From WJKR01 sp964556395 (GTDB taxonomy: Archaea; Nanobdellota; Nanobdellia; Woesearchaeales; WJKR01), in assembly GCA_964556395.1 (NCBI GenBank), contig CAZKVR010000011.1:1-27952 (forward strand): DNA of 27,952 nucleotides, given 5' to 3'. The notes under the pieces were generated by a model. The model made no database searches, had not been told where the DNA came from, and saw only the letters and a program-made list of their open reading frames with translations. A program made the translations under genes and the position numbers. Of the stretch, positions 7,842-13,255 are shown in pieces. Every line of letters starts with the position of its first letter. Position 1 is the stretch's first letter.

Positions 7842-7855
7842 CTGGATTTTTCCAG
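7842..7855 (-). promoter_or_regulatory. 5'-terminal leader hairpin, TFB
   Basis: CTGGA and TCCAG pair around a 4-nt loop. On the minus strand the stem begins at 7855, about 2 nt after the predicted transcription start (near 7857). Confidence 0.45.
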
Positions 7856-7879
7856 GTAGACAGTAGTAATAACTCATCA

Positions 7880-7887
7880 TATATAAA
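7880..7887 (-). promoter_or_regulatory. TATA box of TFB
   Basis: TTTATATA on the minus strand, centred at 7883-7884. It predicts a start near 7857 and a leader of about 63 nt carrying a hairpin and a strong Shine-Dalgarno. It is 68 bp from the divergent TRAM TATA box. Confidence 0.7.
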
Positions 7888-7955
7888 TTTTGCGAATGTG
7901 TCTTAGGGGGACTTCCGGTCCTTCCCGGATACTGGTCTGTAGTGGTGCCAAAGAT

Positions 7956-7963
7956 TTTATATA
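7956..7963 (+). promoter_or_regulatory. TATA box of the TRAM protein gene
   Basis: TTTATATA, identical to the TFB box on the other strand, centred at 7959-7960. It predicts a start near 7986 and a leader of about 45 nt. Confidence 0.7.
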
Positions 7964-7985
7964 TTCCGGTTGTTTCATCTGGCTT

Positions 7986-8009
7986 GGACGGCAGGCGTGC
8001 TGCCGGTCC
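7986..8009 (+). promoter_or_regulatory. 5'-terminal leader hairpin, TRAM gene
   Basis: GGAC plus GGCAG (7986-7994) pairs with CTGCC (8000-8004) and GTCC (8006-8009). The result is nine pairs with one bulged G and a 5-nt loop. It begins at the predicted first base of the mRNA. AGGTGA (8017-8022), 8 nt before the ATG, lies just after it. Confidence 0.5.
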
Positions 8010-8030
8010 GTGACATAGGTGAATAAGGAA

Positions 8031-8594
8031 ATGTATGGCAAATATGGACAGCAAGACCGGTTTGATCGGGCCCCTCCTGTCAAGGAAGGGGACGAGTTGG
8101 ACGTGAGGATCGAGGCCGTCGGCGAGAAGGGTGATGGCGTCGCCAAAAAGGATGGCTTCGTGCTCTTCATCCCCAACGTGAAGGAAGGGGACGAGGTGCG
8201 CATCCGCGTCACCAAGGTGCTGCGCAAGGTCGGCTTCGCCGAGATGGTTGGCGAGCCGAAGGGTCCTGTCGAGGCTTCGCGGTCCAGGCCCAAGTCTCCG
8301 GCTGAGGAGAAGGCCGAGGAGATACAGCGCGTGGCCAAGCAGGCCGAGGAGATGGAGGATTCTGAGGATTTCGGCGAGGAGGCTCCTGAGGAGCAGCCTG
8401 CTGCCGAGGAGTCCGGTTCCGAGGACCTCGCGCCTCCGGAGACGCCTGAGGATGACCAGCCTGAGGAGGAGCCTGTCGAGAAGGTTCCTGAGCGGGGGGT
8501 TCCTGAGGAGGAGCCGGTCGCTGCCCCTGCTGACGGGTCCGAGGATGCTGATGGCTCTGAGGAGCCTGAGGGGTCTGAGGAGAAGCAGCAGTAG
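8031..8594 (+). CDS. TRAM-domain RNA-binding protein with acidic tail
   Basis: 187 residues. Residues about 15-72 are a TRAM domain (PPVKEGDELDVRIEAVGEKG...GVAKKDGFVLFIPNVKEGDEVRIRVTKV). This is the small OB-like RNA-binding fold also found in tRNA methyltransferases. Stand-alone archaeal TRAM proteins act as RNA chaperones in cold adaptation; assigning this role here is inference. The rest (about 80-187) is a low-complexity Glu/Pro/Ser tail, unusually long for the family and probably disordered. The ATG at 8031 is preferred over the in-frame GTG at 8019 because AGGTGA sits 8 nt before it. It is transcribed divergently from TFB. Confidence 0.85.
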   Translation: MYGKYGQQDRFDRAPPVKEGDELDVRIEAVGEKGDGVAKKDGFVLFIPNVKEGDEVRIRVTKVLRKVGFAEMVGEPKGPVEASRSRPKSPAEEKAEEIQRVAKQAEEMEDSEDFGEEAPEEQPAAEESGSEDLAPPETPEDDQPEEEPVEKVPERGVPEEEPVAAPADGSEDADGSEEPEGSEEKQQ

Positions 8595-8607
8595 AGCTGA
8601 CGCAACC

Positions 8608-8615
8608 TTTTTATA
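8608..8615 (+). promoter_or_regulatory. TATA box, leaderless ThpR promoter
   Basis: TTTTTATA centred at 8611-8612. The predicted start is 8638, the A of the ATG. Confidence 0.65.
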
Positions 8616-8637
8616 CTTCTTTTTCCTTGTTCTTCCT

Positions 8638-9162
8638 ATGAGGCTCTTCGTCGCTATCGACGTTCCCGACAGCGTGAAGGAGCACCTCTCGTTCTTGCAG
8701 CGCTCCCTCGACTTCAGGGGGTTGCGGCTCGTGCCTCCGAAGAATATCCACTTGACGCTCAACTTCTTGGGCGAGCGGGACGGCTATGGGGATGTCATGC
8801 GGGCGCTCGAGCGGGTGTCGTTCAGGCCGTTCACTCTTCGTCTCGCTGGTGTCGGCTTCTTCCCGTCGCGTGATGACCCGCGTGTCCTTTGGGTTGGTTT
8901 GGAGGATGCTGACGGTCTCCGGCAGTTACAGCGCCAGGTCGACTTGTTGTTCGAGCCTCCTAAGAGTTTCAGGCCTCACCTCACGATCGCTCGTTTCCGT
9001 CGGAAGTGCTCTGCGGCGGAGAAGGCCCGTATAGTGTCTGTGGCTGAGTCGTTGTCTGTCAAGCCGTTGTCCTTCAGGGTGTCTTCTTTCAAGCTGTATA
9101 AGAGCATGCTCACTCCTGTGGGGCCTGTCTATGAGGTGTTGCACTCGTTCAAGGCTGAGTGA
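8638..9162 (+). CDS. thpR: RNA 2',3'-cyclic phosphodiesterase (2'-5' RNA ligase family)
   Basis: A 2H phosphoesterase of 174 residues that hydrolyses RNA 2',3'-cyclic phosphates and can join 2'-5' RNA ends in vitro. The two catalytic HxT motifs are present: H38-L-T40 in NIHLTLNFLGE and H114-L-T116 in FRPHLTIARF. The N-terminal MRLFVAIDVPDSVK and the internal FxPSRDDPRVLWVGL match the family. Length is normal. The family's frequent link with tRNA intron processing is notable because a tRNA intron lies in this window, but the two loci are 19 kb apart. A TATA box 26 nt upstream predicts a leaderless mRNA. Confidence 0.93.
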   Translation: MRLFVAIDVPDSVKEHLSFLQRSLDFRGLRLVPPKNIHLTLNFLGERDGYGDVMRALERVSFRPFTLRLAGVGFFPSRDDPRVLWVGLEDADGLRQLQRQVDLLFEPPKSFRPHLTIARFRRKCSAAEKARIVSVAESLSVKPLSFRVSSFKLYKSMLTPVGPVYEVLHSFKAE

Positions 9163-9217
9163 TTCTTGCAAGGGCCGATTGGTTTCTATAAGGAAAATAA
9201 TTTCTTTTCCCACTAGT

Positions 9218-9225
9218 TTTATAAA
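9218..9225 (+). promoter_or_regulatory. TATA box of ribosomal protein S2
   Basis: TTTATAAA centred at 9221-9222. It predicts a start near 9248 and a leader of about 64 nt. Confidence 0.7.
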
Positions 9226-9253
9226 AGGCCTCGCGTTCTCCACACCCAGAACC

Positions 9254-9275
9254 GACGCGGCAGGCCCCGCTAGTC
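9254..9275 (+). promoter_or_regulatory. Leader hairpin, ribosomal protein S2
   Basis: GAC+GCGG (9254-9260) pairs with CCGC (9267-9270) and, after a 2-nt bulge, GTC (9273-9275), around a 6-nt loop. It begins about 6 nt after the predicted start. It is weaker than the other leader stems. Confidence 0.35.
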
Positions 9276-9311
9276 AAGGGCCCGCAGCAGCGCCCCCTGA
9301 GGTAAAAAAGA

Positions 9312-9950
9312 ATGGGGGACACAACGAGAGAAAAGGTGAACCACCAAATGGTCGAAGAATCAGAACTATTGATCGCGAACGACGAGTACCTGCGGAGCGG
9401 CATCCACATCGGCACCAAGTTCCGCACCAAGCACATGTCCAACTTCATCTACAAGACGAGACCGGACGGACTCTCAGTCCTGAACATCCAGTCCATCGAC
9501 GAGCGCATCCGCCTAGCCGTCAAGTTCCTCGCCCAGTACGACCCGGAGCACGTCCTCGTCGTCTCGAGGCGCGAGAACGGCTGGAAGCCCGCCAAGGCCT
9601 TCGCGGACGCCACCGGCGCCAAGCACTTCGCAGGCCGCTACCCGCCCGGGATCCTGACCAACCCCAACCTCCGCGACTTCGTCGAGGCCAAGGTCATGGT
9701 CGTCACCGACGCCTGGCCGGACAAGAACGCCGTGGCGGACGCCCAGAAGATCGGCATCCCCGTCGTGGGCTTGTGCGACACGAACAACCAGGCCAACGGC
9801 ATAGACCTCGTCGTGCCGTGCAACAACAAGGGCAAGAAGTCCCTCGGCCTGATATACTGGCTCTTCGCAAAGATCTTCATGAAGGAGAAAGGCCTCATCA
9901 AGAAGGATGAGGACTTCAAGCTCTCCCTCGAAGACTTCACAGAGGAGTAG
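9312..9950 (+). CDS. rpsB: Small ribosomal subunit protein uS2
   Basis: A 30S structural protein of 212 residues. The archaeal signature DEYLRSGIHIGTKFRTKHM, the central SRRENGWKPAKAFADATGAKHFAGRYPPGILTNP and the C-terminal VGLCDTNNQANGIDLVVPCNNKGKKSLGLIYWL are all present. Two in-frame starts each have a well-placed Shine-Dalgarno: ATG 9312 with TGAGGT (8 nt away) and ATG 9348 with AGGTGA (8 nt away). The longer form adds 12 residues. The coding strand is strongly C-rich, unlike neighbouring plus-strand genes. The enolase, S9 and RNA polymerase genes that often accompany archaeal rps2 are absent, so it stands as its own transcription unit. Confidence 0.97.
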   Translation: MGDTTREKVNHQMVEESELLIANDEYLRSGIHIGTKFRTKHMSNFIYKTRPDGLSVLNIQSIDERIRLAVKFLAQYDPEHVLVVSRRENGWKPAKAFADATGAKHFAGRYPPGILTNPNLRDFVEAKVMVVTDAWPDKNAVADAQKIGIPVVGLCDTNNQANGIDLVVPCNNKGKKSLGLIYWLFAKIFMKEKGLIKKDEDFKLSLEDFTEE

Positions 9951-9956
9951 AACATC

Positions 9957-9964
9957 TTTTTTTT
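9957..9964 (+). terminator. T-tract terminator after S2
   Basis: Eight T's beginning 7 bp after the S2 stop codon, in the 17-bp gap before the convergent membrane-protein gene. Confidence 0.6.
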
Positions 9965-9967
9965 CTC

Positions 9968-10228
9968 TCACCTTCTGCCGAATGCCCGCGTCAGGGTGAA
10001 CGTGAGGATCTCCGCCGCGACGTAGTAGATCGCCAGCGTGATGATGAACGAGAGCAACAACCCCGTGACGTTCCCCGCGTCGGATGCCAGGCTGCTCCCG
10101 AGGATGCTCTCGCCGACGAAGAGCGCGTTGCCCATCCTGCCGCCCTCACCCCCGACCGAGCTGAACAGCAAGCTGCCCAGGACCCACAGCGTGGCCATGA
10201 TGACGAGCTTCAGCAGGAACCTAGCCAT
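9968..10228 (-). CDS. Small two-TM membrane protein downstream of RadB
   Basis: 86 residues with two hydrophobic helices (about 5-25 and 56-78), a Gly/Ser-rich linker and a short basic C-terminus (TRAFGRR). No family was recognised. Its ATG overlaps the RadB stop by 8 bp, and GGAGG in the RadB 3' end lies a few bases upstream, so translation is probably coupled to RadB. It is the last gene of a four-gene operon that also begins with a membrane protein. A scaffold or anchor role is inference. Confidence 0.75.
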   Translation of the reverse strand: MARFLLKLVIMATLWVLGSLLFSSVGGEGGRMGNALFVGESILGSSLASDAGNVTGLLLSFIITLAIYYVAAEILTFTLTRAFGRR

Positions 10229-10940
10229 ATTCCTCCACTCCCCGATCCACGATCCTGAACGAGACCTCCTTGTCCTCCTCGATGCTCCGGTGCTTGCGCA
10301 GCACCGCCTTCCGCCCGTCGTCGGTCTTCTGCAGTTCGATGAGGCACTTGCTCGCGTACCGCAACAGGTCGCCGCCGACCAGCTTCACCCTGTCTTTGTC
10401 GTCGAAGTCTGCGTAGACCTGGTTGGTGATCAGGACCGGGATGTGCTGCTTCCGCGCCAGCTGTGTCAGGTAGGCCATCTGCGTCCCGAGTTCCCGGTTG
10501 ACCTTGTGGACGTCCTTCGTCTTCCCGATCTCCAGCCGGTACAGCATGGCGACGCTGTCCAGGATGATCGTCCAGATGTTCTTCCCCACCAGGTCCTTGA
10601 GCTTCTCGAACACCCCTTGCTGCTCCTCGAACGACGTCGGCTGCAGTATCAGGACTCGTTCCAGGACGTCTTCCCAGTCGTCAGTGATCTGCTTCAGCCG
10701 CGTGACTGAGAACGATCCTTCCGTGTCGATGTAGATGACCTTCTTCCCTTTCGGCACGTGGGCCGCGGCTATCATGCACAGGTTGGTCTTCCCGCTCCCG
10801 GCCGGGCCGTAGATGGTCGTGATGCAGTCCTTCTCGTAGCCGCCTTCGAGCAGCCAGTCCATCACGGTCGTGCCCGTAGGGATCTTGGTCTCCATGTCAT
10901 CGGGTGACGTGTCTGGCTTATTATAGTTTTCGAGCCTCAC
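10221..10940 (-). CDS. radB: DNA repair and recombination protein RadB
   Basis: The euryarchaeal-type RadA paralogue, a recombination mediator of 239 residues. It has the RecA core without the N-terminal helix-hairpin-helix domain. Walker A is GPAGSGKT (45-52), followed by YIDTEGSF (70-77). Walker B is TIILD (124-128), followed by SVAMLYR. ITNQVYAD and VGGDLLRYASKC are further core motifs. The GTG at 10940 overlaps the upstream stop as GTGA, which favours this start. An in-frame ATG at 10895 (METKIPTG) also resembles family N-termini, so the true start could be 15 codons later. It is expressed from an operon with an unknown protein and two membrane proteins. Confidence 0.93.
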   Translation of the reverse strand: MRLENYNKPDTSPDDMETKIPTGTTVMDWLLEGGYEKDCITTIYGPAGSGKTNLCMIAAAHVPKGKKVIYIDTEGSFSVTRLKQITDDWEDVLERVLILQPTSFEEQQGVFEKLKDLVGKNIWTIILDSVAMLYRLEIGKTKDVHKVNRELGTQMAYLTQLARKQHIPVLITNQVYADFDDKDRVKLVGGDLLRYASKCLIELQKTDDGRKAVLRKHRSIEEDKEVSFRIVDRGVEEYG

Positions 10941-11326
10941 GCCGGAGTGATGGCTTCGGACATGGACAGCAACCCTTGCTTGAGGCTCTTCTTGTCAGCC
11001 ACCTTGTCGTGGTGGTGGGGCTTCAACAGCCACTTCTCGTTCGTCTCGGGGTTGGCGAACACCATGGTGAGGTTGTCGGGCTTGGAGAACTCCTCCCACG
11101 ACCTGATGAGCGTGTCCACGTTCGCCTTGGTGTTCAGGCACACGATCATGTCGGGGGCGTCGGACGCCTGGTCCGCGGAGAGCTTGTCGTCCACGATGAC
11201 GCGCTCCTCCATACCATCCTTCGTCTCGACCGTGAAGCCGTAAGGCTTCTGTTCGAGCTTGCTGATACGGCGCTTCATGACGTCTCGTTGCTTGATGAAT
11301 ATCCTTGTCCATTCCTGTAGGTCCAT
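10937..11326 (-). CDS. Conserved hypothetical protein between a membrane protein and RadB
   Basis: 129 residues, soluble, no signal or membrane segment. Visible features are an N-terminal helix (LQEWTRIFIKQRDVMKRRISKLEQK), a beta segment (GFTVETKDGMEERVIVDD), then LTMVFANPETNEKWLLKPHHHDKVADKKSLKQGLLSM. The W-x-x-F-x-x-x-R...K-R and N-P-E-x-x-x-K-W...L-K...H...V-A-D signatures recall an unnamed DPANN family. The start at 11326 is 2 bp after the upstream stop, and the gene's own stop overlaps the RadB GTG. Function is unknown; tight coupling suggests that it works with RadB. Confidence 0.8.
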   Translation of the reverse strand: MDLQEWTRIFIKQRDVMKRRISKLEQKPYGFTVETKDGMEERVIVDDKLSADQASDAPDMIVCLNTKANVDTLIRSWEEFSKPDNLTMVFANPETNEKWLLKPHHHDKVADKKSLKQGLLSMSEAITPA

Positions 11327-11328
11327 GG

Positions 11329-11820
11329 TTATCGTGCCTTTGTGAGGAGGTGGTAGGCGTACGGCGCCATGAAGGCCGCCGCGAACGTCAGTCCCACGAG
11401 GAGGGGGCTGTGGTGTACGCCTCCTAGGGCTGTGGCGTCGGTGAACTTGCCCAGCATGGCGATGAATATCGCGATGCCCGTCACCGGCGTGACTATGGTG
11501 AGTGTGGCGTGGTGGTGTGTCTTGAGGTGGTCGAGGTCCTTGATGACGACCCGGAACAGCAGTCCGAGGCCTATGCCGAGGCCTACGAGCGTCGGGTACA
11601 GGACGATTGATTTCGCGAACATGAACAAGGGGATGATGAGGTAGGCGACGCTCGCCATGGCGAACACGCTGAGCATGAGCAGGCCCCAGAACAACGCCTC
11701 GTCCAACGCCTTGGTGTGGGGGTGCTTGCGGCGCTTCACCTTGCCCATGACCTTCTTGGCGTGGCTTATCTCGGCCTCGCTCCATCCCTTCTCCCTGAGC
11801 CGTGCCGCATCGACGTTCAT
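11329..11820 (-). CDS. Four-TM membrane protein, first gene of the RadB operon
   Basis: 163 residues. A cytoplasmic, basic N-terminal helix (1-40, LREKGWSEAEISHAKKVMGKVKRRKH) precedes four predicted transmembrane helices at about 43-65, 72-93, 104-124 and 138-158. There is a His-rich loop (KTHHH) and a cytoplasmic KAR end. The family is not one I can name. A TATA element 26 nt upstream predicts a leaderless operon mRNA that continues through the 129-aa protein, RadB and the 86-aa membrane protein. Confidence 0.8.
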   Translation of the reverse strand: MNVDAARLREKGWSEAEISHAKKVMGKVKRRKHPHTKALDEALFWGLLMLSVFAMASVAYLIIPLFMFAKSIVLYPTLVGLGIGLGLLFRVVIKDLDHLKTHHHATLTIVTPVTGIAIFIAMLGKFTDATALGGVHHSPLLVGLTFAAAFMAPYAYHLLTKAR

Positions 11821-11840
11821 GCTTCTTCCTTACGTTCTGG

Positions 11841-11850
11841 TTTTTAAAAA
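11841..11850 (-). promoter_or_regulatory. TATA box, leaderless promoter of the RadB operon
   Basis: The palindromic TTTTTAAAAA is centred at 11845-11846, 26 nt before the ATG at 11820. Confidence 0.65.
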
Positions 11851-12010
11851 GGTTTGGTCTTTCTCTTGGTTCCGGACTTCGGGTTTTCTTCAGGGTCTCT
11901 AGGGTTCTCGATTTCGTTTCGTTTTCGCAACTTGTGTTGCTAAAGAGCAATGGTTATATCTGGGTCTTCTTGTGGTGTGGTTTCCTTATCCGCTGGTCAG
12001 GTGTGGATGG

Positions 12011-12065
12011 AAGTCTTATAAGTGTGGTTTCGGTTCTCTCGTACGGGTCAAGAAGGATAAGACTT
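12011..12065. repeat. Long-spaced inverted repeat before the MNT-HEPN promoter
   Basis: AAGTCTTAT (12011-12019) and ATAAGACTT (12057-12065) are perfect 9-bp inverted copies, 37 bp apart. The right arm overlaps the TATA box at 12063-12070, and the left arm contains the palindrome CTTATAAG (12015-12022). This is a candidate distal-proximal operator pair. Confidence 0.5.
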
Positions 12066-12070
12066 AAATA
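12063..12070 (+). promoter_or_regulatory. TATA box of the MNT-HEPN operon
   Basis: CTTAAATA centred at 12066-12067. The predicted start is near 12093, about 4 nt before the ATG, so the mRNA is nearly leaderless. Confidence 0.6.
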
Positions 12071-12086
12071 CATAATATGATGTATT
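12067..12086. promoter_or_regulatory. Palindromic operator candidate, MNT-HEPN promoter
   Basis: AATACAT (12067-12073) and ATGTATT (12080-12086) form a perfect 7-bp inverted repeat with a 6-bp spacer, lying between the TATA box and the start codon. A partial copy, ACATAAT, recurs at the ATG. It is suited to autorepression by the wHTH domain of the first gene product. Confidence 0.55.
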
Positions 12087-12096
12087 AAAAAACATA

Positions 12097-12672
12097 ATGA
12101 AGACTGAGACAACTATCATACGACACCTCCTCGACACGAAAGATGCCGTCACGATACGGGAACTGGCGAGACGGATCGGATCTGACTACCGCATCACCCA
12201 CACCGCCGTCCAGCGCCTCATCGGGAAAGGCGTCCTCCACGCGACCACGGTCGGGAAGAGCACGCTCTGCCGGCTCGCACCCGACCATGACGGACCTGAC
12301 ATCCACCTCGCCGAGGAGGAACGGAAAGAGGAAGCCCTGCAGGACAAGAATCTCCGCAGGCTCCACGACGAGGTGATAGGGAATATGGGGACGAGCTTTT
12401 TCGTCCTCCTGCTCTTCGGATCGCACGCCAAAGGCACGGCCACCAAGGAGTCCGACATAGACCTCCTTCTCATCACCGACGATGAGGAGGCCGAGGAGCG
12501 GCTGCACGAGAAGCTCTCACTACTACCGCTCAAGACCCATGCTATAGCCGTAACGGAAGAGGAGTTCGTACGGATGAACAACGCCAAGGAGACGAACGTC
12601 GTCAAGGAAGCGGTCAAGCATAACATACCGCTCTACGGCGTCGAACCGTACTATCGGATGAAGAATGCTTAG
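12097..12672 (+). CDS. wHTH-nucleotidyltransferase (MNT) antitoxin-like protein
   Basis: 191 residues. The N-terminal winged helix (about 1-62, TIRELARRIGSDYRITHTAVQRLIGKG) is fused to a minimal nucleotidyltransferase domain. That domain carries GS-x10-D-x-D: G108, S109, D120, D122 in LFGSHAKG...SDIDLLL. MNT proteins pair with HEPN proteins, and in the MntA-HepT system the MNT enzyme neutralises the HEPN RNase by AMPylation. Here the next gene is HEPN-like and overlaps by 8 bp. The wHTH suggests that it also binds the palindromes in its own promoter. The coding strand is C/A-rich, unlike most plus-strand neighbours. The antitoxin role is inferred from family and context. Confidence 0.85.
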   Translation: MKTETTIIRHLLDTKDAVTIRELARRIGSDYRITHTAVQRLIGKGVLHATTVGKSTLCRLAPDHDGPDIHLAEEERKEEALQDKNLRRLHDEVIGNMGTSFFVLLLFGSHAKGTATKESDIDLLLITDDEEAEERLHEKLSLLPLKTHAIAVTEEEFVRMNNAKETNVVKEAVKHNIPLYGVEPYYRMKNA

Positions 12673-13201
12673 CGACACCAGGATCAGGGAGGCGGAGAGC
12701 AACGTCAGGAGCTATCTCGAGGAAGGACTGCTCGTCCGCCGATCCAACCAGGCCGCCCAGGAGATGTACCTGCACAACAGCGACGTGTCGTTGGCGACTG
12801 CGCACAAGGTGCTCTCACTGGAAAGCCCTTCCTACAAGCCCTACCTCTGGGTGGTGGTGCCAGCATACTACGCCATGTACTACATCGCAAACGCCGTCCT
12901 CCTCGCCAAAGGATACAAGGTGGGTGACCGGATAAGCCACAAGGTGGCCAGCGACGCCCTCATAGCCCTCCTCAGGAGCGATATCCGGAAAGGACTCCTG
13001 AAAGGCTATGAGGAAACCCGTGAGGATGCGTTGGACCTCACGGCGGCGAGGACCGACGACCTCCTCCAATCATTCGACCACGAACGGACCAAGCGCTCCA
13101 GATTCCAGTACCGGATGGACGCCCAAACGGAGCGCTCGAAAGCCCTCACATCCCTCGAACGAGCCAAGACATTCGTCTTCGAGATGAAGAAACTCCTCTG
13201 A
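12665..13201 (+). CDS. HEPN-domain protein, putative toxin of the MNT-HEPN pair
   Basis: 178 residues, all alpha. The middle helix has the HEPN-like pattern YKPYLWVVVPAYYAMYYIANAVLLAKGYK (57-85), followed by ISHK and a basic C-terminal helix (RTKRSRFQYRMD, 141-152). HEPN proteins are frequently RNases using R-x4-6-H. I do not see that motif in its usual place in the last helices; an R...Y arrangement (R144, Y149), as in some archaeal HEPN groups, is present instead. Nuclease activity is therefore uncertain. It overlaps the MNT gene by 8 bp (ATGCTTAG), as expected for a coupled two-gene module. Confidence 0.8.
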   Translation: MLSDTRIREAESNVRSYLEEGLLVRRSNQAAQEMYLHNSDVSLATAHKVLSLESPSYKPYLWVVVPAYYAMYYIANAVLLAKGYKVGDRISHKVASDALIALLRSDIRKGLLKGYEETREDALDLTAARTDDLLQSFDHERTKRSRFQYRMDAQTERSKALTSLERAKTFVFEMKKLL

Positions 13202-13226
13202 GACCTGACTTCTAGACAGAAGACAC

Positions 13227-13247
13227 GAGCCAGGAGTATACTGGCTC
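13227..13247. terminator. Stem-loop between convergent HEPN and gyrA
   Basis: GAGCCAG (13227-13233) and CTGGCTC (13241-13247) form a perfect 7-bp stem with a 7-nt loop, in the 54-bp gap between convergent stops. There is no T-tract on either side, so it may be a 3'-end stabiliser rather than a terminator. Confidence 0.4.
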
Positions 13248-13255
13248 CATAGGGC

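Larger units (their letters stand above)
11821..12096. other. Divergent intergenic region (276 bp)
   Basis: It holds the RadB-operon promoter on the left and the MNT-HEPN promoter on the right. In between is a T/G-rich stretch with a GCAAC/GTTGC hairpin (11927-11940, 4-nt loop). I see no coding frame or known RNA in it. Confidence 0.5.

Noticed and set aside
11927..11940. GCAAC/GTTGC hairpin in the 11821-12096 gap as a small RNA
   Set aside because: A 5-bp stem alone without a promoter or terminator around it is expected by chance.
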